Shown here: positions 22,264 to 30,378 of the stretch, one piece after another
Layout of the letters: each line of letters starts with the position of its first letter
Position numbering within the stretch: position 1 is the first letter of the stretch
Origin: JAKOWB01 sp038363005
GTDB lineage: Bacteria; Pseudomonadota; Alphaproteobacteria; Kiloniellales; JACOMY01
Length of the DNA stretch: 58,920 nt
Direction of reading: 5' to 3'
NCBI GenBank assembly: GCA_038363005.1
Contig: JBBQBI010000027.1
Span: forward strand, 1-58,920
Made by a program: the position numbers and the translations under genes
The notes under the pieces: model-generated
What the model was told of the DNA's origin: nothing
The model's database searches: none
What the model saw: the letters and a program-made list of their open reading frames with translations, nothing else

Positions 22264-23046
22264 ATGAGCGAAGGCAGCGTGCGGATCGAACGCGAGGGAC
22301 CGGTCGGCCGGTTGGTGCTGGACAATCCGGCGCGCCTGAACGCGCTGAACGCGGCCATGTGGGCGGCGATCCCACCGGCGATGGCCGCCTTCGACGCCGA
22401 TCCAGCGGTGCGCTGCGTCGTGCTGCGCGGCGCCGGGGACAAGGCCTTCGCCGTCGGCGCCGACATTTCCGAGTTCGCCGCGAAGCGCAACGACGCGGCC
22501 CAGGTGGCAACTTACGAGGCAGCGACCTCGGCCGCCTATCGCGCGCTGGCCACCGCGGCGAAGCCGGTGATCGCGCTGATCCACGGCCACTGCGTCGGTG
22601 GTGGCCTGGCGGTAGCTCTGGCCTGCGACCTGCGCTACGCCGACGAGGCCAGCCGCTTCGCCATTCCGGCGGCGCGGCTGGGGCTGGGCTATGGCGCCGA
22701 GGGCACCGGCCGGCTGATCGCCACGGTCGGCCAGGCGCGCGCGCGCGAGGTGCTGTTCAGCGCCCGGCGCTATGGCGCAGCGGAAGCCCTGGCCCTGGGC
22801 TTGGTGCACGACGTGCGACCGGCGGCCGAACTGGATGACTTCGTGCAGGGCCTGGCCCTGGAGCTGGCGGCCAACGCGCCGCTCACCATCGCCGCCGCCA
22901 AGACGATGATCAACGCTCTGGCCACCGGCGAGGGCGACCGCGCCGCCGCCGAGGCGGCGGTGGAGCGCTGCATGGCCAGCGCCGACTATCGCGAGGGTCG
23001 CCAGGCCTTCCTGGAAAAGCGGCCGCCGCGCTTCACCGGGCAGTAG
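22264..23046 (+). CDS. Enoyl-CoA hydratase/isomerase family protein
   Basis: A 260-residue crotonase-fold protein. Oxyanion-hole residues lie in KAFAVGADISEFA and HGHCVGGGLAVALACDLRYA. The position of the first catalytic Glu of hydratases is in AARLGLGYGAEGTGRLIATVG, where the common PExxLG is replaced by LGYGAEG, so the exact reaction (hydration, isomerisation or hydrolysis) is uncertain. Last gene of the first TRAP operon. Together with the CoA-transferase it suggests beta-oxidation-like processing. Confidence 0.92.
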   Translation: MSEGSVRIEREGPVGRLVLDNPARLNALNAAMWAAIPPAMAAFDADPAVRCVVLRGAGDKAFAVGADISEFAAKRNDAAQVATYEAATSAAYRALATAAKPVIALIHGHCVGGGLAVALACDLRYADEASRFAIPAARLGLGYGAEGTGRLIATVGQARAREVLFSARRYGAAEALALGLVHDVRPAAELDDFVQGLALELAANAPLTIAAAKTMINALATGEGDRAAAEAAVERCMASADYREGRQAFLEKRPPRFTGQ

Positions 23047-23056
23047 CCTCGGAGGC

Positions 23057-24925
23057 CTAGCGCAGCGCCTCGACGCTGCGTGACTGCATGGCCAGGCGCA
23101 CCGCGGCGTTGGCGGCGCCGAAGCCGCGATAGCCGCCGCGCCGCTCGACGATCTCGAAGAAGAAGCGCTCGGCGAAAGGCAGCGTGTAGAGCTGCAGGAA
23201 CTCGCCTTCCTCGTCGCGATCGTAGAGCAGGCCGTTGGTGCGCAGCCGCGCCAGCAGCGCTGGGTCCAGGTCGAAGCGCGCTTCCAGGTCGTCGTAGTAG
23301 TTGTCGGGAATCACCAGCAGCGGCACGCCCAGCGCCCGCAGCCGCTCAGCGGCGGCGAAGACGTCGCTGCTGCTGAAGGCGACGTGCTGCACGCCGGAGC
23401 CGAAGAACTCCGTCAGGAAGCGACCCGAATGCGTGCGGTGGCTCTGCGAGCCGTTCAGCGCCAGGCGCAAGCCGCCGTCGCTGCTCTGCACCACCTGGCT
23501 GCGGATCAGGCCGCCCGGATCGGCGATGTCGAGTTCCGGCATGCGGTCGAGCTGGAACAGCGTGGTGTAGAACAGCAGCCAGGACAGCATCTCGCCGTAG
23601 TCCATCGACTGCACCACGTGGTCGATCGCCAGCAGCTCGCCGGCCGGTTCCGGCGCGGGGCTTGGCAGCGGCCGGAACTCCAGGTCCCACACCCGCGCCA
23701 GCGCACTGGCCGGATCGACGAAGTAGAGCAGGCTGCCGCCGACGCCGCGGATGGCGGGCAGCTCCAGCTGCCCCGCCGGCACCGCCTGGTGGAACTCGTC
23801 GGCCAGCAGGGCGCGGGCACGGGCCATGGCGGCGGCGGCGTCCGGCACCCGGAGGCCGATAGCGCAGACTCCCGGCCCGTGGGTGATGTAGGAAGCATGC
23901 GCGAAGCCCTCGCGCTCGCAGTTGATCACCAGGTTGATGGCACCCTGGCGCCACCACTCGACCTCCTTGGTCAGGTGGCGGCCGGCGCGGGTGAAGCCCA
24001 GGGCCTGGAACTGGCTGCCGAGCTGCGCGCCGTTCTCTTCGTCGGTGGCGAACTCGACGAATTCGATGCCCAGCGTCTGGGCGCGCGGCGGCAGATGAGT
24101 TAGCGCGGTCTCGGCGGCGATGCGATCGCGCGCGGCGATCAGCGAGCGGCGGCCGTCGGTCGCCACCTGCCGGGCCGAGCCGGCGCGGAACTGGTCGTTG
24201 AAGACCTCGAGCGACAGGTAGCCGTCGTAGCCGGTGGCGGCGACCGCGGCGAGGAACTGGTCGACCGCCAAGCCGCCCTGGCCCGGCATGCTGCGGAAGT
24301 GCCGGCTCCACGACAGCAGGTCCATGTCGAGCAGCGGCGCGTCGGCCACCTGCACCAGGAAGATGCGGTCGCCGGGAATGCGACGGATCGATTCCGGGTC
24401 GATGCCGCGCGCCAGCATGTGGAAGGAATCCAGTACCAGGCCGATGGCTGGATGCTCGGCGCGGCGCACGATCTCCCAGGCGTCGCGGTGGTCGGAGACG
24501 TGGCGACCCCAGGCGAGTGCCTCGTAGCCGATGCGCAGGCCGCGCCGGGCGGCACGCTCGCCCAGCGCGTGGAAATCGGCGGCGGCCCGGTCGATGCCGC
24601 CCAGCGCCGCCGGCGAGACGTTGGAACAGACCAGCATCAGGTCGGTGCCCAGCGCCTGCATCACGTCGAACTTGCGCTCGGCGCGGTCGAAGGCACGGCC
24701 GCGCTGCGGCTCGGGCAGCCCCTCGAAATCGCGGAACGGCTGGAACACCACGACCTGCAGGCCGGCATCGCGCACCATGCGGCCGACCTCGACCGGGCCG
24801 GCGGGATAGGCCAGGAAGTCGTTTTCGAAGATCTCCACGCCCTCGAAGCCGGCGGCGCTGATGGCTACCAGCTTTTCTTCGAGGTCACCGGAAATCGAGA
24901 CCGTGGCGATACTGGAGCGGCGCAT
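23057..24925 (-). CDS. quiC: 3-dehydroshikimate dehydratase, fused TIM-barrel/HPPD-like protein
   Basis: A 622-residue two-domain protein. Residues 1-270 form a sugar-phosphate isomerase/epimerase-type TIM barrel with metal-site motifs IGYEALAWGRHVSDH, LDSFHML and LSLEVFND. Residues ~285-610 are a vicinal-oxygen-chelate half like 4-hydroxyphenylpyruvate dioxygenase (IEFVEFATDEEN, LAIDHVVQSM, GVQHVAFSSSD, FFFEIVERRGGYRGFG). This architecture is that of bacterial QuiC1, which converts 3-dehydroshikimate to protocatechuate. The adjacent shikimate dehydrogenase and dehydroquinase genes support that role. A TetR-type operator lies 56 bases before the start. Protocatechuate ring-cleavage genes are not in the window. 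Confidence 0.9.
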   Translation of the reverse strand: MRRSSIATVSISGDLEEKLVAISAAGFEGVEIFENDFLAYPAGPVEVGRMVRDAGLQVVVFQPFRDFEGLPEPQRGRAFDRAERKFDVMQALGTDLMLVCSNVSPAALGGIDRAAADFHALGERAARRGLRIGYEALAWGRHVSDHRDAWEIVRRAEHPAIGLVLDSFHMLARGIDPESIRRIPGDRIFLVQVADAPLLDMDLLSWSRHFRSMPGQGGLAVDQFLAAVAATGYDGYLSLEVFNDQFRAGSARQVATDGRRSLIAARDRIAAETALTHLPPRAQTLGIEFVEFATDEENGAQLGSQFQALGFTRAGRHLTKEVEWWRQGAINLVINCEREGFAHASYITHGPGVCAIGLRVPDAAAAMARARALLADEFHQAVPAGQLELPAIRGVGGSLLYFVDPASALARVWDLEFRPLPSPAPEPAGELLAIDHVVQSMDYGEMLSWLLFYTTLFQLDRMPELDIADPGGLIRSQVVQSSDGGLRLALNGSQSHRTHSGRFLTEFFGSGVQHVAFSSSDVFAAAERLRALGVPLLVIPDNYYDDLEARFDLDPALLARLRTNGLLYDRDEEGEFLQLYTLPFAERFFFEIVERRGGYRGFGAANAAVRLAMQSRSVEALR

Positions 24926-24980
24926 GGAACGATTCCTGCCCTGGGCGCCGCCCGGCGCGGGCTGTCCGGACGATCAAAGA

Positions 24981-24994
24981 ACTAACCAGTTCGT
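24981..24994. promoter_or_regulatory. TetR-type operator upstream of quiC
   Basis: ACTAACCAGTTCGT fits the dyad ACNNACNNGTNNGT exactly. The surrounding bases AACTAAC..GT.CGTACAT recur at 25817 and in weaker form at 26841, each in front of a transcription unit of the same catabolic locus. Probable binding site of the TetR regulator encoded at 25045-25767. Confidence 0.7.
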
Positions 24995-25044
24995 ACATTA
25001 AAAGAGTAAGCCTACCCGCGTCAAGCCGCACGCCCTTGGGCGGC

Positions 25045-25767
25045 TCAGCCGACCTGCAGGTAGCGCTCGATCATCTGCACCGCGATGGTCTTCAGACGGG
25101 CCTGGGCTGGCCGAGTGCCCAGGTCACGGCCGAAGATCTTGGAAAAGGTCGCGCGGTTGGAGACGTTGAAGAAGCACAGCGCGCTGATCTGCCAGTGCAG
25201 GTCGACCGGATCGAGGCCGGGGCGGAAGTCGCCGCTGGCGACGCCGCGCTGGTACAGCCGGGCGACGGTGTCGATCGCCGTGGTGTTGAGCTCGCGGATG
25301 GCACGCGACTGGCTCAGATAGCTGCCGTGGTGGATGTTCTCGATCATCACCAGACGGATGAAGTCCTCGTGCGTGGTGTGGTGGTCGAAGGTCAGCTCGA
25401 CCAGGCGGCGCAGCGCCGCCAGCGGCGCCAAGTGGTCGAGGTCCTGCGTCGACTCCAGGGCGCGGACACGGCCATAGGCAAGCTCCAGCACCTGCAGGTA
25501 GAGCCCCTCCTTGTCGCCGAAGTAGTAGTAGATCATCCGCTTGCTGGACTTGGTCTTGGCGGCGATCTCGTCGATGCGCGCGCCGGCCAGGCCGTGCTCG
25601 GCAAACTCCCGCGTCGCCACCTCCAGGATGTTCAGCTTAGTGCCGTCGGGATCCTGCGTGCGCGTCGGGGGCTTGGCGGGGGACTTGGCAGGGGGCTTCG
25701 CCTGGGGCGGCGCCGGCGCAGGCGTCCTGGTCTTCGGCCGTTGGCTGGTCTTGCGCACGCTGGTCAT
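25045..25767 (-). CDS. TetR-family regulator of the quinate/shikimate locus
   Basis: A 240-residue regulator. A Pro/Lys-rich disordered N-terminus (~40 residues) precedes the TetR HTH (TKLNILEVATREFAEHGLAG, AKTKSSKRMIYYYFGDKEGL). The C-terminal domain includes HHTTHEDFIRLVMIENIHHG and a TetR_C-type helical bundle. It lies between quiC and the divergent shikimate dehydrogenase gene and has an operator-like dyad 50 bases before its own start. The simplest model is a repressor released by quinate, shikimate or an intermediate. The long basic N-terminal tail is unusual and could add DNA contact. Confidence 0.92.
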   Translation of the reverse strand: MTSVRKTSQRPKTRTPAPAPPQAKPPAKSPAKPPTRTQDPDGTKLNILEVATREFAEHGLAGARIDEIAAKTKSSKRMIYYYFGDKEGLYLQVLELAYGRVRALESTQDLDHLAPLAALRRLVELTFDHHTTHEDFIRLVMIENIHHGSYLSQSRAIRELNTTAIDTVARLYQRGVASGDFRPGLDPVDLHWQISALCFFNVSNRATFSKIFGRDLGTRPAQARLKTIAVQMIERYLQVG

Positions 25768-25817
25768 GGCCCCCCAACCTCCGCCAACGCGGCCGTCCGG
25801 GCCGCAAGGTTGACTAA

Positions 25818-25831
25818 ACTAACTGGTCCGT
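25818..25831. promoter_or_regulatory. TetR-type operator between tetR and shikimate dehydrogenase gene
   Basis: ACTAACTGGTCCGT matches ACNNACNNGTNNGT perfectly. It overlaps a possible promoter (TTGACT at 25810-25815, TACATA at 25831-25836, spacer 15) for the plus-strand operon and lies 50 bases from the regulator start, so one site could control both directions. Confidence 0.72.
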
Positions 25832-25882
25832 ACATAGTGGCTCTCGCCACTTTCTGCAACATTCACTACAGCAAGTCGAGGG

Positions 25883-26836
25883 ATGGCAACAACGTCGCCC
25901 AGCAGTTCGCGCCGCCAGGCCGGCACCCGCGCCGTCGATCCAGGCGTGCGCGCGGCGCTGTCGCTGGCGACCCTGCCGGCGGCCGGTGTGCAGGTCGGGT
26001 TGATCGGCCGCGCCATCGGCCAGTCGCGCACCCCCGGCATGCACGAGGCCGAGGGCCGGCGTCTTGGACTGGACTATCGCTACCGCCTGCTCGACTTCGA
26101 TGCCCTGGCGCTGGCCGACGGTGACCTGCCGCAGGTGCTGGACGCCGCGGCGGCGCAGGGCTTCGCCGGGCTGAATGTGACGCATCCCTTCAAGCAGGCG
26201 ATCCTGCCCTGGCTCGACGAACTGGCGCCTGACGCGGCCTCGATCGGCGCGGTCAACACCGTGGTGTTCCGCGATGGCCGCGCCACCGGTCACAACACTG
26301 ACTGCTTCGGCTTTGCCGAGAGCTTCCGGCGCGAGATGCCGAACGCCGACTTGGGGCAAGTGCTGCTGGTCGGCGCCGGCGGCGCCGGGGCCGCCGTGGC
26401 GCGCGCCCTGGTCGATCTGGGTGCCGGTCGGATCGAGATCTTCGACCTGGACAGCGGGCGCGCCGCCGCCCTGGTGGCCCGCCTGGCAGAGCAGCTGGGC
26501 GCCGGGCGCTTCGCGGTCGTCGGCGACCTGGCCGCGGCGCTGGGCCGGGCCGACGGCCTAGTCAACGCCACGCCGATCGGCATGGCCAAGTATCCCGGCG
26601 CGCCGGTGCCGCTGGCGGCGCTGCGCCCCAGCCTGTGGGTCGCCGATGTGATCTACTTTCCGGCCATCACGGCGCTGGTCGCCGCCGCCGCGGCGGGCGG
26701 CTGCCGCACCCTGCCGGGCCGTGGCATGGCGATCTTCCAGGCGGTGCGGGCCTTCGAGCTATTCACCGGCGTGGCGCCCGACCCGGCCGCCCTGTCGGGC
26801 CACTTCGACGCCCAGGGCCCGCTGCCGTCGGCTTGA
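25883..26836 (+). CDS. aroE: Shikimate/quinate dehydrogenase
   Basis: A 317-residue enzyme of the AroE family, interconverting shikimate (or quinate) and 3-dehydroshikimate (or 3-dehydroquinate). The N-terminal substrate domain has GQSRTPGMHEAEG, NVTHPFKQ (catalytic Lys) and HNTDCFGF (catalytic Asp). The Rossmann domain has LLVGAGGAGAAVARAL and LVNATPIGMAKYPG. SRTPGMHE in place of the biosynthetic SKSP-hxHN pattern, and the operator upstream, point to a catabolic paralogue rather than the biosynthetic enzyme. The ~35-residue N-terminal extension before the fold may mean that translation starts later. Ends 6 bases before the next operator. Confidence 0.9.
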   Translation: MATTSPSSSRRQAGTRAVDPGVRAALSLATLPAAGVQVGLIGRAIGQSRTPGMHEAEGRRLGLDYRYRLLDFDALALADGDLPQVLDAAAAQGFAGLNVTHPFKQAILPWLDELAPDAASIGAVNTVVFRDGRATGHNTDCFGFAESFRREMPNADLGQVLLVGAGGAGAAVARALVDLGAGRIEIFDLDSGRAAALVARLAEQLGAGRFAVVGDLAAALGRADGLVNATPIGMAKYPGAPVPLAALRPSLWVADVIYFPAITALVAAAAAGGCRTLPGRGMAIFQAVRAFELFTGVAPDPAALSGHFDAQGPLPSA

Positions 26837-26841
26837 CATAA

Positions 26842-26855
26842 ACTAACTATTTCGT
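26842..26855. promoter_or_regulatory. Degenerate TetR-type operator before the second TRAP system
   Basis: ACTAACTATTTCGT fits ACNNACNNGTNNGT with one mismatch (TT for GT). It overlaps a TTGACA at 26833-26838 that could be a -35 element for the TRAP operon. Weaker than the two other sites, so regulation here may be leakier. Confidence 0.55.
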
Positions 26856-26914
26856 CCAGAGTGCGTTCAACAACGAAAACCAACAACCGTAGAGCCAACC
26901 CAAGGGAGGATGAC

Positions 26915-27904
26915 ATGTCAGTCAAGGTAACCCGTCGCGAGATGGTGCTGGGCAGCGCCGCGCTGTTGGCCTTGGCCGCCGCGCCGAGCGCCAAGGCGGC
27001 CGACAAGACCAAGCTGCGCTTCTCCGCCGTCTTCTCGGACCAGGACATTCGCGCCAAGATGGCGGCGATGTTCGGCGAGGCGATCGCCGGCGACTTCGAC
27101 TTCGAGCCCTATTACGGCGGCACGCTGTTCAAGCAGGGCACCGAGCTGGTGGCGCTGCAGCGCGGCAACCTCGAGATGGGCAACATCGCCCCGCAGGACA
27201 TCTCCAACCAGATCCCGGCCTGGTCCATCGTGACCTCCGGCTACCTGTTCCGTGACGCCGCGCACCTGCGCAAGACCTTCGCCGGCGACGTCGGCACCGA
27301 GCTGAAGCAGATGGTGAGCGAGCAGCTGGGCGTGCACATCCTGGGCCCGACCTACTTCGGCGTGCGCCAGGTCGGCCTGAAGCCGAAGGCCAAGATCAAT
27401 ACCCCGGCCGACATGGCCGGCATCAAGCTGCGCATGCCGGGCGGTGACGCCTGGCAGTTCCTCGGCCAGGCGCTGGGCGCCAACCCGACGCCGATGGCCT
27501 ATGCCGAGGTCTATACCGGCCTGCAGTCGGGCGCCATCGACGGCCAGGACAACCCGTTGCCCAACGTGCAGAACATGAAGTTCTACGAGGTCATGTCGCA
27601 GATCGTGCTGACCTCGCACCTGGTCGGTTTCGACCTGCTGAGCGTCTCGAACAAGGTCTGGGAGGAGATGAGCGACACGCAGCGCGCCTCGTTCCAGGCC
27701 GCCGCCGACGCCGCCATCGAGTGGAGCACGGCCGAGCACGAGAAGCGCGAGATCGAGCTGGTCGACTTCATGAAGGCCCAGGGCCTCGACCTCTATACGC
27801 CGGACGTGGCCGCCTTCCGCAGTCATGTGCAGAAGGCCTACCTGGAGTCCGAGCTGGCCAAGTCGTGGCCGGCTGGCATGATCGACCGCATCAACGCGGT
27901 CTAG
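26915..27904 (+). CDS. TRAP transporter substrate-binding protein (DctP type), system 2
   Basis: A 329-residue periplasmic binding protein. Its signal has a twin-Arg-like start (KVTRREMVLGSAALLALAAA, cut after AKA). Binding-site segments are TLFKQGTELVALQRGNLEMG and DMAGIKLRMPGGDAWQFLGQ, then MAYAEVYTGLQSGAIDGQDN. GGGAGGA precedes the start. Location between shikimate dehydrogenase and dehydroquinase genes, downstream of a shared operator, makes quinate, shikimate or dehydroshikimate the likely ligand. The assignment rests on context, not on the binding residues. Confidence 0.92.
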   Translation: MSVKVTRREMVLGSAALLALAAAPSAKAADKTKLRFSAVFSDQDIRAKMAAMFGEAIAGDFDFEPYYGGTLFKQGTELVALQRGNLEMGNIAPQDISNQIPAWSIVTSGYLFRDAAHLRKTFAGDVGTELKQMVSEQLGVHILGPTYFGVRQVGLKPKAKINTPADMAGIKLRMPGGDAWQFLGQALGANPTPMAYAEVYTGLQSGAIDGQDNPLPNVQNMKFYEVMSQIVLTSHLVGFDLLSVSNKVWEEMSDTQRASFQAAADAAIEWSTAEHEKREIELVDFMKAQGLDLYTPDVAAFRSHVQKAYLESELAKSWPAGMIDRINAV

Positions 27905-27922
27905 GCAAGGATTGCCGCTGTC

Positions 27923-27948
27923 GGGGGTGCCGCGCCATCGGCACCCCC
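27923..27948 (+). terminator. Intercistronic hairpin after dctP, system 2
   Basis: A 10-bp stem (27923-27932 with 27939-27948) and 6-base loop sit 19 bases after the binding-protein stop, in a 133-base gap before the small permease gene. There is no T-run. As in the first TRAP operon, it probably lowers permease expression relative to the binding protein or protects the upstream message. Confidence 0.6.
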
Positions 27949-28037
27949 ACGCGGCCGGCCTGGGCCCCTTCAGATGGTTGAACCCACACGCGCCGCTGTC
28001 GCATCCTGTGGGCTGACGCGTCGGAAGGGGCGGGGCC

Positions 28038-28589
28038 ATGGATGACGGACACCAGGTGCCATCCACCCGGCTGCAGGGGACGGCACGCTGGCTGCAGCGG
28101 CGGGCGGAGAACGTCGCCGCGCTGCTGCTGGCGGTGATGTTCCTCGGCTTCATCCTGCAGATCGTCTTCCGCTATGTCCTCAACTGGCCGGTCGGCTGGA
28201 CCTCGGAGCTCAGCATCATCGCCTGGCTCTGGCTGGTGCTGTGGGGCGCCGCCTTCGTGGTGCGCGAGCGTGACGAGATCCGCTTCGACATCCTCTATTC
28301 CGGCGTCGGGCGGCGGGCGCGCCGCGTCATGGTGCTGGTCAGCGCGCTGGGGCTCATCGCGCTCTATAGCCTCTCGATGCCGGCGGCGGTCGACTACGTC
28401 ACCTTTATGAAGGTGCAGAAGACCGCCTATCTCGACATCCGCTTCGACTGGCTTTTCTCCATCTTCCTGATCTTCAGCGTCGCCAGCATCCTGCGCTACC
28501 TCTGGCTTGGCTGGCAGGCGCTGCGGCAGGCGCCGGACGCCGCCGCGACACCGCGCGCCGATACGCCACGCACGGATTCGGGCACCTGA
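28038..28589 (+). CDS. TRAP transporter small permease (DctQ type), system 2
   Basis: A 183-residue inner-membrane protein with four predicted helices, including NVAALLLAVMFLGFILQIVF and SELSIIAWLWLVLWGAAFVV. The family segment VVRERDEIRFDILYS follows helix 2. Its stop shares one base with the start of the large permease (TGATG), so translation is coupled. A Thr/Asp/Pro-rich C-terminal tail ends the protein. Confidence 0.91.
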   Translation: MDDGHQVPSTRLQGTARWLQRRAENVAALLLAVMFLGFILQIVFRYVLNWPVGWTSELSIIAWLWLVLWGAAFVVRERDEIRFDILYSGVGRRARRVMVLVSALGLIALYSLSMPAAVDYVTFMKVQKTAYLDIRFDWLFSIFLIFSVASILRYLWLGWQALRQAPDAAATPRADTPRTDSGT

Positions 28590-29887
28590 TGCTGGCCGAT
28601 CCCTTTGCCCTGGCGCTGATCGCCATCTCGGCCCTGGCGCTGCTCGGCCTGCCGGTCGGCCACGCCATGATTGGCGGCTCGGTCCTCTTCCTGCTGCTTG
28701 ACGGCCAGGACATGGGGACCGCCGGCGAGCAGCTGCTGAACGGCCTCTATTCCAGCTACGTGCTGTTGGCCGTGCCGCTGTTCATCTTCGCCGCCGAGCT
28801 GATGAACATCGGCTCCATCACCGAGCGCCTGGTGATGTTCTGCAACGCGCTGGTCGGGCGCTTCCGCGGTGGCTTGGCGCAGGTCAACATCCTGCAGTCC
28901 ATCATCTTCGCCGGCATGTCGGGCTCCGCCATCGCCGACGCCGCCGGCACCGGCAAGATCATGCAGGTGATGATGACGCGCGACGGCCGCTATACGCCGA
29001 GTTTCGCCGCCGCGCTGACCGCTGCTTCGGCGGTGATCGGGCCGATCATCCCGCCCTCGATCCCGATGATCCTCTATGCCCTCGTGTCCGACGCCTCGAT
29101 CGGCTACCTGTTCCTCGGCGGTGTGATTCCGGGGTTGCTGATGGGGCTGTCGCTGATGGTGCTGGTCGCCATCATCGCGCGCCGCCGCAACTTCCCGGTC
29201 GAGGCGCCGGTCACACTGCGCGAGCTGCCGCGCGTTACCGGCCGCGCCTTCCCGGCGCTGATGATGCCGGTGGTGCTGCTGGGCGGCATCTACGGCGGCG
29301 TGATGACGCCGACCGAGGCCGCGGCGGTCGCCGCGCTCTATGCCTTCCTGGCCTCCAGCCTGCTCTATCGCAGCGTTCGCGCGCGGCAGGTCTACGACTC
29401 GCTGCTGGCCAGCGCGCGCTCCACCGCCGCCATCGGCATGCTGATCGCCGGTGCCCTGGTGTTCAACTACGTCATCACCATCGAGAATATCCCGGCGACG
29501 CTGCGCACCGTGATGGCCGGCTGGGACCTCACGCCGACCGGCTTCCTGGTGATGGTCAACGTCATCCTGCTGCTGCTCGGCTGCGTGCTGGAAGGCACGG
29601 CGATCCTGCTGGTGATCGTGCCGGTCTTCGTGCCCACCGCCCAGGCGCTGGGCATCGACATGGTGCACTTTGGCATCGTGGTGGTGGTGAACATCATGCT
29701 GGGGCTGATCACGCCGCCCTATGGACTGCTGCTGTTCGTCGTCGCCAGCATCTCCAACCAGCCGCTGAAGGCCATCGTGCGCGACATCCTGCCCTTCATG
29801 CTGGCGCTGCTGGCGGCGCTGGCCGCGATCACCTTCCTGCCGGACCTGGTGCTATGGCTGCCGCGCCTGGCCGGCTACAAGGGCTGA
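28589..29887 (+). CDS. TRAP transporter large permease (DctM type), system 2
   Basis: A 432-residue protein with about 12 helices. DctM motifs include GMSGSAIADAAGTGKIMQVM, GPIIPPSIPMILYALV, GGIYGGVMTPTEAAAVAAL and LGLITPPYGLLLFVVAS. It starts within the stop of the small subunit and ends 11 bases before the dehydroquinase gene, keeping transport and catabolism in one operon. Confidence 0.94.
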   Translation: MLADPFALALIAISALALLGLPVGHAMIGGSVLFLLLDGQDMGTAGEQLLNGLYSSYVLLAVPLFIFAAELMNIGSITERLVMFCNALVGRFRGGLAQVNILQSIIFAGMSGSAIADAAGTGKIMQVMMTRDGRYTPSFAAALTAASAVIGPIIPPSIPMILYALVSDASIGYLFLGGVIPGLLMGLSLMVLVAIIARRRNFPVEAPVTLRELPRVTGRAFPALMMPVVLLGGIYGGVMTPTEAAAVAALYAFLASSLLYRSVRARQVYDSLLASARSTAAIGMLIAGALVFNYVITIENIPATLRTVMAGWDLTPTGFLVMVNVILLLLGCVLEGTAILLVIVPVFVPTAQALGIDMVHFGIVVVVNIMLGLITPPYGLLLFVVASISNQPLKAIVRDILPFMLALLAALAAITFLPDLVLWLPRLAGYKG

Positions 29888-29898
29888 CAGGAGACCCC

Positions 29899-30339
29899 AT
29901 GGAACCGCGTCCGATCTTCGTCCTCAACGGCCCCAACCTGAACCGCCTGGGCACGCGCGAGCCAACGATCTATGGCACCACGACGCTGCCGCAGATCGAG
30001 GCGCTGTGCCGCGCGCTGGACCCGGCGCTGGTCATCGAGTTCCGCCAGACCAACAGCGAGACGCAACTCATCGAATGGGTGCACGAGGCGATCGACGCGC
30101 CGGCCGCCGGCATCGTCATCAATCCGGCCGCCTTCTCCTTCACCTCGCTGGCGCTGCTCGACGCCCTGAAGATGTTCCCCGGGCCGATCTTCGAGGTGCA
30201 TATCTCCAACATCCACCGGCGCGAGCCGCTGTACCACAAGTCGCTGATGTCGCAGGCTGCGACTGGCGTCATCGCCGGCCTGGGGCCGGAGGGCTACCTG
30301 GCGGCGCTCAGGGCGCTGAAGGGGATTCTGGCGGCCTAG
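29899..30339 (+). CDS. aroQ: Type II 3-dehydroquinate dehydratase
   Basis: A 146-residue protein with all hallmarks of type II dehydroquinase. NGPNLNRLGTREPTIYG carries the catalytic Tyr on the flexible loop, NPAAFSFTSLAL binds substrate, and EVHISNIHRREPLYHKS carries the catalytic His. It converts 3-dehydroquinate to 3-dehydroshikimate, the substrate of the adjacent QuiC. Type II enzymes serve both biosynthesis and catabolism; placement in the TetR-controlled locus points to quinate breakdown. The ATG at 29899 has CAGGAG 6 bases upstream. Confidence 0.95.
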   Translation: MEPRPIFVLNGPNLNRLGTREPTIYGTTTLPQIEALCRALDPALVIEFRQTNSETQLIEWVHEAIDAPAAGIVINPAAFSFTSLALLDALKMFPGPIFEVHISNIHRREPLYHKSLMSQAATGVIAGLGPEGYLAALRALKGILAA

Positions 30340-30378
30340 GTTTCGTCGGCCCAAGCGGGCTGTGCTAGCGTCGCCGCC

